A DNA stretch of 64,000 nt from Lewinellaceae bacterium (GTDB lineage: Bacteria > Bacteroidota > Bacteroidia > Chitinophagales > Saprospiraceae): the NCBI GenBank assembly GCA_016711435.1, contig JADJSY010000008.1, positions 62,001 through 126,000 on the forward strand, read 5' to 3'. Shown here piece after piece: positions 34,266 to 42,683 of the stretch. Under the pieces are notes generated by a model, which ran no database searches, was not told the origin of the DNA, and saw nothing but the letters and a program-made list of their open reading frames with translations. Within the stretch, counting starts at the first letter, position 1. Every line of letters starts with the position of its first letter. The position numbers were made by a program, and so were the translations under genes.

Positions 34266-35471
34266 ATGAAAGCGTTTTGGAGAAAAGAATGGTTGCTTTG
34301 GTCGGTATACAGCCTGGCAGCGCTATTGGTCTCCCTGCAACGGCTGGGACTGGCGCCCAATGCCGATGGCTATACGGCCTATGAGAACTACCGCATTTTC
34401 CGAAACGCCTATTTTCACCTGCTCGCAGGCCAGAATCCTTATGCTGCCTTCCCGGCGGAACAATGGGATTTATTCAAATACAGCCCTGCTTTTGCCTTGT
34501 TTATGGCGCCTTTTGCCGCCCTGCCCGACTGGGCGGGATTGCCCCTGTGGAATCTCCTGAATGCTTTGCTGCTGCTGGCTGCCGTATTTCGCATGCCTGT
34601 GCTGACCGCAAATCAGCGCATTTTTATGGCCTGGTTGATATTGCCGGAACTGGTTGTTTCCATGCAAAACAGCCAAAGTAACGGACTAACTGCCGCGTTG
34701 ATGTTGTGGGCGTTTATTGCACTGGAAAACCAAAAACCTGTATCCGCTGCCGGGTGGACGGTCGCCGGCGCCTTCCTCAAAATTTTCGGCATTTTTTCAG
34801 CCATTTTAGCCTGGTTCTATCCTGAAAAGATGCGATTTGCACTTGGATTGATGGTGTGGACGGTTGCGCTGGCGCTGCTGCCCGCATTGTTTACCGGCAT
34901 GGAACATCTCGGACAAGTGTACCGCTGGTGGTGGGAATTGCTGATTCACGACCACGCCGGTTCGGTAGGTTTATCGGTGCAGGGCTGGCTGCAAACCTGG
35001 TTCGGCTGGACGCCATCCAAGATCGGCGTGACCTTAGTTGGCCTGCTCGTGCTGCTTACCTCCGTCTTTGTTGCGCAACGCACCCGGCAGAACGCTTTGC
35101 TGACCCTGGCATCTCTTCTGCTTTGGGTCGTCATTTTTAACCACAAGGCAGAGTCTCCCACCTTTGTCATTGCCATGTGCGGCATAGCCATCTGGTACCT
35201 CACGGGCGCCCGCAGCCGCTGGGAAACGGCTTTGCTGATCATTACTTTTATTTTTGTCTCGTTGTCCCCTACGGATATTTTTCCCCGCCCCTGGCGTGAA
35301 CAAATAGTGCAACCGTATGTATTAAAGGCGGTTCCCTGTATCGCGGTTTGGATACTGCTGACGCTGCGGTTGATGGGAGGAAAAAGTTTAGGGGTTAAGT
35401 TTGAATTTCTAAAACAAACCGCGAAATGTTCCCCCATTAACCAACCGAAACCGATAACTAATAACCGATAA
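34266..35471 (+). CDS. Multispan membrane glycosyltransferase-like protein (GT87/DUF2029)
   Basis: 401 residues with about ten membrane helices. 'NADGYTAYENYRIFRNAYFH', 'LLAGQNPYAAFPAEQWDLFK' and 'YSPAFALFMAPFAALPDWAG' match the acidic first loop and following region of GT-C polyprenol-phosphate-dependent enzymes of the GT87/DUF2029 group. These add sugars, often mannose, to lipid-linked or wall glycans on the outer face of the inner membrane. The C-terminal tail 'INQPKPITNNR' is encoded by ATAACTA-type heptamers, so the repeat array appears to have replaced the original end. Confidence 0.78.
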   Translation: MKAFWRKEWLLWSVYSLAALLVSLQRLGLAPNADGYTAYENYRIFRNAYFHLLAGQNPYAAFPAEQWDLFKYSPAFALFMAPFAALPDWAGLPLWNLLNALLLLAAVFRMPVLTANQRIFMAWLILPELVVSMQNSQSNGLTAALMLWAFIALENQKPVSAAGWTVAGAFLKIFGIFSAILAWFYPEKMRFALGLMVWTVALALLPALFTGMEHLGQVYRWWWELLIHDHAGSVGLSVQGWLQTWFGWTPSKIGVTLVGLLVLLTSVFVAQRTRQNALLTLASLLLWVVIFNHKAESPTFVIAMCGIAIWYLTGARSRWETALLIITFIFVSLSPTDIFPRPWREQIVQPYVLKAVPCIAVWILLTLRLMGGKSLGVKFEFLKQTAKCSPINQPKPITNNR

Positions 35472-35482
35472 CTAATAACAAC
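35440..35482. repeat. ATAACTA/ATAACCG array at the end of the GT87-like gene
   Basis: ACCGATAACTAATAACCGAT and a further ATAACTAATAACA unit. The first part is coding (C-terminus ITNNR) and includes the stop codon; it ends at the epimerase start. Confidence 0.85.
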
Positions 35483-36387
35483 ATGCCCACCACACTCCTC
35501 GCCGGCGGTTCCGGCCTCATTGGTACCCGGCTCGCCGAATTGCTCCGCGAACAGGGACATACCGTCCGCCTGCTCAGTCGCCGCCCGCGTGGCGAAGGGC
35601 AGTTTGCCTGGGATCCTGCTGCCGGTACGCTGGATGAAGCGGCCATGCAGGATATCGACTATGTGATCAACCTGGCGGGCGCCGGTATTGCCGACCGCCG
35701 CTGGACAGCCGCACGAAAACGGGAACTGATCGACAGCAGGGTACAAAGTACCCGTGTGCTGGCCGAAGCGCTGAAACGCAACGGGCAGCGACCCAAAGCC
35801 TGGATTTCTGCTTCTGCGATTGGTTATTACGGCAATTCGGGCGAACGAATCATGCGTGAAACAGACGCGCCGGTAGAACGGAGTTTTATGGTGGAGTGCT
35901 GCGAACAATGGGAACAGGTAGTGGATGAAGTAGCCGCTCTGGGTATTCGCACGGTAAAACTGCGCATCGGCGTGGTGCTGGCAAAAGAAGGGGGCGCCCT
36001 GGCTGAATTTGTAAAACCCCTGCGTTTTGGACTGGGCGCTTATTTCGGCAATGGAAAAGCCTGGTATTCCTGGATTCACCGCGACGATCTGTGCCGCGCT
36101 TTTATCTGGGCGCTGGATCACCCGGAAGTTTCCGGCGTTTATAATGCCGTGGCCCCCCACCCCGCCCGCATCAAAGCCCTGGTTCAGGCAACCGCCCGCG
36201 CCAGGCATCGTCCTGCCCTGATAGTGCCGGCGCCTGCTTTTGCGATGCGCCTGCTATTCGGCGAAATGTCTGCTGTGATCCTGAACAGCAACAATATATC
36301 CGCGAAAAAATCATGCAGGCGGGTTTTGAATTTCAATATCGCACCCTCGACAGTGCTTTACAGGCAATTTTCAAAAATAACAACTGA
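35483..36387 (+). CDS. TIGR01777 / YfcH-like NAD-dependent epimerase (frameshifted near the end)
   Basis: SDR-fold protein. N-terminal 'LLAGGSGLIGTRLAELLREQ' is the NAD(P) glycine motif; 'DYVINLAGAGIADRRWT', 'WISASAIGYYGNSGE' (Tyr of the SDR active site), 'LRIGVVLAKEGGAL' and 'YSWIHRDDLCRAFIWALDHP' are TIGR01777 hallmarks. At about 36306 a six-A run shifts the frame; adding one A gives 'SAKKIMQAGFEFQYRTLDSA' and a stop at 36385-36387, for a 301-residue protein with the normal DUF1731 tail. As written, the frame runs on to 36409 with an unrelated end. Substrate unknown. Confidence 0.9.
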
Positions 36388-36414
36388 AACACATCGCTTG
36401 CAGAATTAAAAACG

Positions 36415-36843
36415 GTGGTAACCGAATATACCACCCGCTTCAGTGAAATACAGGAACTGGAATGGGTCGCCAAACCCAATTCTGCCAAATGGTCGAAAAA
36501 AGAAGTGTTGGGTCACCTGATCGACAGCGCCTTGAATAATCACCGGCGCTTTGTGGTAACACAATACATTCAAAATCAAAATATTGTGTATGATCAGGAT
36601 CAATGGGTCGCGCTTCAGGATTATCAGAATGCCGATACCCGGGCGTTGATACAATTATGGCGTTTGCTCAACCTGCAAATCGCCGGAATACTGGAAACGA
36701 TGCCGGAATCAGTCTGGAATGCCCGGTGCGATACAGGTAAAAACGGCGAAGAACTGCATACGCTGGAATGGCTGGCGGCGGATTACATTCCGCACATGAA
36801 ACATCACCTGGGGCAAATTTTTGACTTGCCCATTGCCATTTAA
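36415..36843 (+). CDS. DinB/YfiT-like putative metalloenzyme
   Basis: 142 residues, four-helix-bundle DinB type: 'WSKKEVLGHLIDSALNNHRR' carries the first His of the His3 metal site and 'AADYIPHMKHHLGQIFD' the last two. Members are thiol-S-transferase-like or of unknown function. The start is unclear: the frame is open from the corrected stop of the epimerase at 36387 but has no ATG, so GTG 36415 is given. A longer N-terminus of 8-10 codons is possible with another start. It is likely in one operon with the three genes before it. Confidence 0.83.
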   Translation: MVTEYTTRFSEIQELEWVAKPNSAKWSKKEVLGHLIDSALNNHRRFVVTQYIQNQNIVYDQDQWVALQDYQNADTRALIQLWRLLNLQIAGILETMPESVWNARCDTGKNGEELHTLEWLAADYIPHMKHHLGQIFDLPIAI

Positions 36844-36845
36844 CA

Positions 36846-36929
36846 CTTCTCCTGTCTCCGCCTTGATCCTATAAACCATACACTATAAACCATAAACCCT
36901 CTTAATCCTTCTCCTGTCTCCGCTTGATC
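36846..36929. repeat. ATAAACC array flanked by a duplicated nuclease 3' end
   Basis: CTTCTCCTGTCTCCGCCTTG (36846-36865, continuing as atc) and CTTCTCCTGTCTCCGCTTGA (36908-36927, continuing as tc) are direct copies that differ by one C. The second is the coding 3' end of the bifunctional nuclease gene. Between them lie ATAAACC units (36871-36898). The array therefore sits between a gene end and an extra copy of that end. Confidence 0.8.
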
Positions 36930-37490
36930 TCATCCCTGATTTTCGCCGCCATTTCATAGTCTTCGGCTTCCAGTACTTCCTGCAATTTTGTTTGCAAGGT
37001 ATCCATCGACAGCGTTTCGATGGCATCGCTGTCCATATTACCGGCCACTTGTGCGGCGCGCAGGCTGCCGTCTTCCTGTTCCTTCCAGCACAACGCCGGC
37101 GGCTTCGAGAATAAAATCGTAGGTAAAAATCGGGCACTCGAAGCGCACCGCCATAGCGATGGCATCCGAGGTGCGGGAGTCGATTTCAAACAACTCGCCT
37201 TCGCGCACACAGATCAGGCGAGCATAAAAAATACCGTCCAGCAGGTTATTGATCACTACTTCTTTCAACTGAATATCGAAAGTATCGAGCGTACTTTTGA
37301 ATAAATCGTGGGTCAGCGGGCGATTGGGCACCATACGTTCCATGGCAACCGCTATTGCCTGCGCTTCAAAACTACCAATTACGATGGGCAGGCGGCGTTG
37401 TCCTTTGCGTTCGCCCAAAACCACAGCGTAGTTGTGTGACTGCGTCATACTATGAGAAAGAGCCACGATGTCGAGTTCTATACGTCTCAT
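36902..37490 (-). CDS. Bifunctional nuclease (BFN/DUF151) with C-terminal UVR motif (frameshifted)
   Basis: The N-terminal frame from ATG 37490 shows the BFN domain: 'LPIVIGSFEAQAIAVAMERM', 'RPLTHDLFKSTLDTFDIQLK', 'EVVINNLLDGIFYARLICVR', 'EIDSRTSDAIAMAVRFECPI'. After 'AAGVVL' the protein continues in another frame with 'KEQEDGS' and a UVR motif 'LEAEDYEMAAKIRDEIKRR'. Removing one G near 37083 joins the parts into 195 residues, the usual BFN-UVR size in Bacteroidota. The family has reported DNase/RNase activity and also acts as an adaptor. The break is probably a sequencing error. Confidence 0.87.
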
Positions 37491-37810
37491 TATCAATTAG
37501 ATAAAGGTTCTTGTCAGGAAAATGGGATACAAAACGGCCCGGGTTCAATACTATCATTGCGCCGGACAAACGTGTTGCGGGCGCAAAAATAATAATAAAA
37601 ACACAGGTTGGGGGTGTTTGGATGCGGACTAAGCAAAAAAAACGTAGAGGAGGATTCAAGCGCAGGATAATGGCAACGGAGCAGGATAACGGATGAACAC
37701 GGATTTTCGATTAGAGGACCGATTTGAGCATAGACACGGATTTTCAAACCGGAGCTTTAAAAATCCGTGTCTCATCCGTCCAATCCGTGTTCTATTATCC
37801 TACGTTGATC
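37491..37810. repeat. Gap with ACACGGATT imperfect palindrome
   Basis: 37684-37800 holds an imperfect inverted repeat whose arms carry GAACACGGATT and AGACACGGATTTT, paired with AAAATCCGTGTCTCATCC and AATCCGTGTTC on the other side. The same ACACGGATT units occur in the long palindrome at 25.7 kb. The rest of the gap (37500-37680) shows no gene or motif I can support. Confidence 0.75.
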
Positions 37811-38771
37811 TTAGTGCGCCGCTTTAAACTTCTTCAACGACTCATTCAGCCTTGGCACAATATCGAACAAATCGCCGACCACCCCGTAGTCCGCCGCTTT
37901 GAAGAACGGCGCTTCCGGGTCTTTATTGATCACCACGATCACTTTGGAGTTGTTTACGCCGGCCAGGTGCTGGATGGCGCCGCTGATACCGATGGCGATA
38001 TACAGGTTCGGGCGAATGGCAATGCCTGTTTGACCGACGTGTTCGTGGTGCGGGCGCCAGTGGCTGTCTGCTACCGGGCGGGAGCAGGCAGTGGTTGCAT
38101 TGAGCGTGGCGGCCAGGTCTTCTACGATGCCCCAGTTGGCAGGGTCTTTCATACCGCGTCCGGCGGAAACCACAGTTTCGGCTTCCGGCAGCGGAACAAT
38201 ACCTTCCTGTGTTTTGACTTCTTTTACGCGGATACGCCCCTTTAGCGCCGCCTGAAATGTTTTCAACGGACACGGCAGCGCCGGTGGCTTCGGGTTTGAT
38301 AGCATTACCCATCAAAGAAAGCACTTTCACGGCACTGTTGATTTCATATTCCGCAATGGCTTTTCCTGAAAAAACGGTCTTTTTTACGTGCAAGGAAGCG
38401 CCTTTTACTGTCGGAAGGCTGTTCACGCCCGACACCAGGCCCGCATTCAGGCGAATGGACAGGCGACCCGCAATGGATTTGCCCGTTGAACTATGGCTTA
38501 ATACCACGACTGTAGCGCCCTGTTGTTGCGCGACCGTCGCAATGGCCGCAGCAACGGCCTGGCTATCAAAATGATCGAAAGCAGTATCTGCGATATGGAG
38601 CACCTTGGATGCGCCGTAAACGCCCAATTCACCCGCATTTTTTACCGAACCCAAAGTGAGCGCGATACAACTCGTGCCGAGCAGATCAGCCGTTTTTTTA
38701 CCGTACGTTACGGCTTCGAAAGCCGATTTTTTTATGACGCCGCGGGGAGATTCCGCAAAAACAAGAACCAT
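37811..38771 (-). CDS. etfA: Electron transfer flavoprotein subunit alpha (frameshifted)
   Basis: Binds FAD and passes electrons from acyl-CoA dehydrogenases to ETF-quinone oxidoreductase. N-terminal 'MVLVFAESPRGVIKKSAFEA' and 'VLHIADTAFDHFDSQAVAAA' are in one frame. The FAD domain is in another: 'VVSAGRGMKDPANWGIVEDL', 'HEHVGQTGIAIRPNLYIAIG', 'ISGAIQHLAGVNNSKVIVVI', 'ADYGVVGDLFDIVP'. Removing one A from the AAAA run at about 38258 gives '...SVETFQAALKGRIRV...' and a 319-residue protein, family length. It is the second gene of an etfB-etfA operon, with a repeat-filled 162-nt gap between. Confidence 0.94.
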
Positions 38772-38773
38772 TT

Positions 38774-38926
38774 TTTAGTTATTAGTTATCTGTTATTAGT
38801 TATCAGTGTTGATAATGAGCATTTGAGTTATGAGTTAAGAGTTATTATTGTTTAGGCTGGAGAGAATGAGATGAATGTTCCCATTCCAGCCTGAAACACC
38901 AATAACTCATAACTCATAACTTATCC
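38774..38926. repeat. ATAACTA/AACTCAT heptamer inverted repeat between etfB and etfA
   Basis: Left: GTTATTAGTTATC units (38777-38806) and GAGTTATGAGTTAAGAG (38824-38841), then TTTAGGCTGGAGAGAATG. Right: CCATTCCAGCCTGAAACACC (38881-38900), then AACTCATAACTCATAAC. This one lies inside a probable operon, so it is not simply an operon-ending terminator. Confidence 0.85.
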
Positions 38927-38933
38927 TCATCCC

Positions 38934-39674
38934 TCAAATTACCTTGGCTTCCTCGTGCAGCAGTCGCACCAGTTCGTCCATGTTTTCCGGGTCGATCAGT
39001 TTTACGCCTGCTTTGGCGGGAGGTAAAGTGAACTGCACAGCTTTTGCGGCGTCTTCAAATGCGACCGGCGCTACTTCCACCAGCGGTTTGGTGCGGGCCG
39101 TCATAATGCCGCGCATATTGGGAATGCGTTGTTCGGCCATACCTTTGGAAGCGCTCACGACGAATGGCAGGTCCACTTCCAATACTTCCACACCGCCTTC
39201 AATATCGCGTTCGAGGGTGGCGATGTTGCCGTTCAGGTCCAGTTTGGACGCATAGGAAACGTAAGGCAGGTCCAGGTATTCGGCCACCATGGCGCCTACT
39301 TCGGAGCCGTTGTAATCGATTGTTTCTTTGCCGAAAAATATGATGTCGAAGTTTTGGCTGCGGGCATATTCTGCAATTTGTTTGGCTACAAAACCGGCGC
39401 TTTGCGGGTCGGCATTGATCCGAACGGCATCGTCGGCGCCGATGGCCAAAGATTTGCGGATGGTGGTTTCGTTGGCAGCAAGGCCCACATTCAGGGCCGT
39501 CACAGAACCGCCGAGGGTTTCCCGCAGTTCGCAGGCGCGGACGAGGGCGTACCACTCGTCGTAAGGATTCATGATAAATTGTACGCCGGCTGCATCAAAC
39601 TCCTTACCGTCCGATTTGAAAGAGACTTTCGCGGTGGTGTCGGGCGTTTGGCTGATACAAACTAATAATTTCAT
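38934..39674 (-). CDS. etfB: Electron transfer flavoprotein subunit beta
   Basis: 246 residues, normal length and unbroken. Conserved: 'MKLLVCISQTPDTTAKVSF', 'IMNPYDEWYALVRACELRET', 'KSLAIGADDAVRINADPQSA', 'DIIFFGKETIDYNGSEVGAM' (AMP/FAD contact region), 'LDLPYVSYASKLDL' and 'DLPFVVSASKGMAEQRIPNM' followed by the family's 'GIMTARTKPL'. It forms the heterodimer with EtfA. A TATCTTTG promoter box on this strand lies ~165 nt upstream. Confidence 0.95.
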   Translation of the reverse strand: MKLLVCISQTPDTTAKVSFKSDGKEFDAAGVQFIMNPYDEWYALVRACELRETLGGSVTALNVGLAANETTIRKSLAIGADDAVRINADPQSAGFVAKQIAEYARSQNFDIIFFGKETIDYNGSEVGAMVAEYLDLPYVSYASKLDLNGNIATLERDIEGGVEVLEVDLPFVVSASKGMAEQRIPNMRGIMTARTKPLVEVAPVAFEDAAKAVQFTLPPAKAGVKLIDPENMDELVRLLHEEAKVI

Positions 39675-39987
39675 TTTGAACAGGTTAAGTAGTTATCCGT
39701 TATTAGTTATTGGTTATCCGTGTTGATACTCAAGCATTTGTAAAGAATTTAAGCAAAACTAATTTTGCACTCCTACTTACTAAATGAATGGTTAAGGTAA
39801 TTTTTTCCCTTCCGGATACCCTACTTTTGCGGGACTGCAAAGATACAAACAAGGTTCAGCACAAAAAAATAATGTTCAGCGAAATTTCGCTATCTTTTTT
39901 TTGGTTGATAGTTTATGGGTTTATGAGTTTATAATAATAGCCCACTCAATAAACCATAAACCATAAACCATAAACATCTCCACCCAC
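39675..39987. promoter_or_regulatory. Divergent promoter region, etfBA versus TPR gene
   Basis: On the minus strand TATCTTTG (39838-39845) fits the -7 box for etfBA. On the plus strand TACTTTTG (39822-39829) fits one for the TPR gene. Both leave ~155-165-nt leaders. A GTTTATGG/ATAAACC heptamer inverted repeat (39908-39976) sits in the plus-strand leader just before the TPR start, and ATAACTG units (39690-39722) in the etfB leader. Confidence 0.55.
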
Positions 39988-40308
39988 ATGTCCCAACGCC
40001 TCCAACACCTAAGCCGCCTGCTCGAATCGTCTCCCAACGACGCCTTCATCCTTTTTGCCCTCGCAAAAGAACACGAAGGCCTTCACAATCAGGAAGAAGC
40101 CCTGGCGTTCTATCTGCGCCTGCTGGAAGCCGATCCGGGTTATGTGGGGCTGTATTATCATTTGGGGAAATTATATGAACAACAACAAGATTTTGATAAG
40201 GCTGTTCTAACATACAAACAAGGCATAGAAGTCAGCAAAAAAGCGGGCGACCGCCATGCCATGAGCGAACTGGGCGGTGCGCTGCTGAACCTGGAAGACC
40301 CGGAATGA
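39988..40308 (+). CDS. Small tetratricopeptide-repeat protein
   Basis: 106 residues, two to three TPR units and no signal peptide, so cytosolic: 'NDAFILFALAKEHEGLHNQE', 'EALAFYLRLLEADPGYVGLY', 'YHLGKLYEQQQDFDKAVLTY', 'KQGIEVSKKAGDRHAMSELG'. It is probably a protein-protein adaptor. The same small TPR proteins are common in Bacteroidota with no fixed partner. An AAACACC array follows. Confidence 0.82.
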   Translation: MSQRLQHLSRLLESSPNDAFILFALAKEHEGLHNQEEALAFYLRLLEADPGYVGLYYHLGKLYEQQQDFDKAVLTYKQGIEVSKKAGDRHAMSELGGALLNLEDPE

Positions 40309-40309
40309 G

Positions 40310-40465
40310 TGTTTGATGTGTTGTGGTTAGGGTTTGGTGCTTTAGGGTTTAGGTCATCAGTTTTCGGAGTTCGACAAACACTAAACACCAAATCGCTCTA
40401 AAACACCCAAGGCGGAGCACCTAAAACACAAACACCAAACACACAAACACCAAAACAACACAAAA
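40310..40465. repeat. AAACACC heptamer array between TPR and DUF4292 genes
   Basis: Left units GGTTTGGTGCTTTAGGGTTTAGG (40331-40353) are degenerate; right units AAACACTAAACACCAAA (40377-40392), then ACACCCAAGGCGGAGCACC and AAACACAAACACC runs to 40460. The symmetry is weaker than at other loci. Confidence 0.7.
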
Positions 40466-40467
40466 AA

Positions 40468-41256
40468 ATGCGCTATATCCTTTTTCTCCTCTCCCTCACC
40501 CTGTTGCTTTCCGCCAAAGAAAGCGGTTGCAAGCGATCGGGAGCGGATACTGCCGGCCAGGACAAAGCGGCGACGGAAGCCAGGTCGAGTAATTATTTGC
40601 TCAAAAAACTGAATGGCAGGGATTTGTCAAAAGTAAAACACCTGAATGCCCAGGCCAAAATTTTTGTAGAAGGAAATGGCCAGTCTATTTCAGCCAATGC
40701 CAACCTCATCTGGATCAAGGATAGTGTTATGTGGTTGAATGTCAAGAAGTTTGGCATTGAAGTTGCACGCGTATTAATCACGCCCGACTCCATCATCACC
40801 CTGAACCGCCTCGAAAAGACCTGCACGCTTCAATCGCTGGCGGCTTTACAACGCCAGTACAACCTGCCTGCCGGATTCGGTCTCCTGCAACAAACCCTGC
40901 TGGCATCTGCCTGGGTTTCGGAAGGCATGAAACTGGAAGCCGACCTGGCTGAAGGGCAGCACAGGCTGCGCGGCAACGACGGTCAGCTGGGCGCCGACTA
41001 CAGATTACAGGAAGGCAACTTTTTACTGACGCAGGAGTCATTTGTGCAGCAAAAAGATGCACGATTGGTCTCACTGGATTTTGAAAACTATAAAAAAGTG
41101 CCTGAGGCTCAATGGTTTCCGTACCTTCGCCGCATAGAAGCCTCTAGTCCGGAAAACGGGACGATGCGCCTTGAAATTGAATTTTCCGATGTTGAAATCA
41201 ATGTTCCGAAAAATTACCGGTTTGAAATTCCCCCTCACTATGAGCGTGGGCAATAA
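40468..41256 (+). CDS. DUF4292 lipoprotein
   Basis: 262 residues. The signal is hydrophobic 'MRYILFLLSLTLLLSAKESG' followed by Cys21, a weak lipobox. The body has DUF4292 features: 'LSKVKHLNAQAKIFVEGNGQ', 'SANANLIWIKDSVMWLNVKK', 'FGIEVARVLITPDSIITLNR' and 'LVSLDFENYKKVPEAQWFPY'; overall it is a LolA/LolB-like half-barrel. It may therefore handle lipoproteins or lipids. It overlaps the next gene by 17 nt, a translationally coupled pair conserved in Bacteroidota (DUF4292 plus EnvC-like protein). Confidence 0.85.
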   Translation: MRYILFLLSLTLLLSAKESGCKRSGADTAGQDKAATEARSSNYLLKKLNGRDLSKVKHLNAQAKIFVEGNGQSISANANLIWIKDSVMWLNVKKFGIEVARVLITPDSIITLNRLEKTCTLQSLAALQRQYNLPAGFGLLQQTLLASAWVSEGMKLEADLAEGQHRLRGNDGQLGADYRLQEGNFLLTQESFVQQKDARLVSLDFENYKKVPEAQWFPYLRRIEASSPENGTMRLEIEFSDVEINVPKNYRFEIPPHYERGQ

Positions 41257-42555
41257 CACGACAGGCATCCGAATCCTGCTTTTGCTCCTCTTTTTGCCTG
41301 CCTTGATGGTGGCGCAATCCAAAAAAGAATTGGAGGAAAAACGCAAAAAAATCATCCGCGATATTACAACTACCGAGCGGATGATCAAAAAAACGGCGCA
41401 AACACGGGAAGCGACATACGATAAGTATTTAGCCCTGCAAAGCCAGATTGAAAGCCGTGAAAAACTGATCCGCAACATTCAGGAAGAAGTGGCTGCCGCA
41501 GATGAAAACCTGCTGCGCAATGAAAACGTCATCATTTCGCTCACGCAGGATATCGAGCAGATGCAGCAGGAATACGGCAAAATGGTGCGCAATGCCTACC
41601 GCCGTAAAAGTTTAAGCAATCCACTTTTGTATATTTTATCTGCGGAAAGCCTGAATCAGGCCTTTCGCCGCTGGCTTTTTTTGCGCAAATACGACCGTTT
41701 CCGCAAGCAACAGGCCGATGCCATTGCAGCCACCAGGGCTATGCTGGCAGAAAAAATAAAGAGCATCCGGGAAACCAGACTGGAAAAAGAAGCCTTGCTG
41801 ACCTCGCTGCAAGGTCAAAAAGCGACCCTATCCACCGACCTGGAACAAAAAGACGAAACCCTGAAATTTCTGAGCAAAGACGAGGAAAGGCTGAAACAGG
41901 ATTTGCAGAAAAAACAAACAGCGCACGAGCAGCTGAATCGGTCGATTGAAAATGTCATTCAGGAAGAAGTGCGCAAACGCGCGGATGAATCGAGGCGCGC
42001 CCAGCCGGTTGCTTCCACCCCGCCCCTTCGCCACCGGTAACGAATAAACCTGCAGCCCGGACCCCAAACACATCCGTGGCCGCTAAAACGAACAGCGCTT
42101 CAGAACCTGCCCTGAAACCGGAAGCAGCAGAAGACAACCAGTCCTTCGATTTCCGCCGCAACAAAGGCCGCCTGCCCTGGCCCGTCGAAAGCGGCTTTAT
42201 CTCCAGGGGGTTCGGCAAACAACAGCATCCCACCATCAAAACCATCAGTATTACCAATAACGGTATCGATATCCGCACCGAAGAATCAGCCACCGTTCGG
42301 GCAGTACATGAAGGGATCGTAGCAGGCGTACAATTTATTCCGGGGCATGACTATACTGTCATCATCCAGCACGGCGACTACTACACGGTGTACACCAACT
42401 TAGCGGAAACCAGTTTATCGAAAGGGGAACAGGTGCGTTCCAAACAGGTTATTGGAAAAGTGAGCAATAACCCGATAACCGGAGCCTCGGAGCTGCACTT
42501 TGAATTGTGGCACCAGAAAGAACGGGTGAATCCGGTGGGGTGGATCAAGAAATAG
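41240..42555 (+). CDS. EnvC-like murein hydrolase activator, M23/LytM domain (frameshifted)
   Basis: The start at 41240 (MSVGNNTTGIRILLLLLFLP) gives a signal peptide and overlaps the upstream gene. Residues about 25-250 are a long coiled coil ('SKKELEEKRKKIIRDITTTE', 'TRLEKEALLTSLQGQKATLS'), the EnvC arm. After 'QPVASTP' the frame shifts; one extra C at about 42018-42026 gives 'APSPPVTNKPAA' and the LytM domain 'GFGKQQHPTIKTISITNNGI' to 'ASELHFELWHQKERVNP'. Total 438 residues. The zinc ligands are degenerate: 'NNGIDI' replaces HxGxD and 'HFELW' keeps only part of HxH. It is thus an activator of amidases such as the one at 4.2 kb, not an enzyme. Confidence 0.88.
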
Positions 42556-42683
42556 TGTTTTGGTGTTTTAGTGTTTTGGTGTTTTAGGGTGCCTGCCCTG
42601 TTGGGAAATTTCAATACATGCCAAACGGACGCCCGAAACACTCCACCTAAAACACCAAAACCCTAAAACACCAAAACACCCTC
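42556..42683. repeat. GTGTTTTG/AAAACACC octamer inverted repeat
   Basis: Left units GTGTTTTGGTGTTTTA repeated (42554-42585) pair with right units AAAACACCAAAACCC (42647-42682). Here the unit is 8 nt, one A longer than the AAACACC heptamer. It separates two convergent genes and probably ends both transcripts. Confidence 0.85.

Noticed and set aside
30132..36387. TSUP transporter, PLP enzyme and others as a sulfur-metabolism operon
   Set aside because: They are separated by palindromes and unrelated genes, and nothing else in the stretch is sulfur-related.
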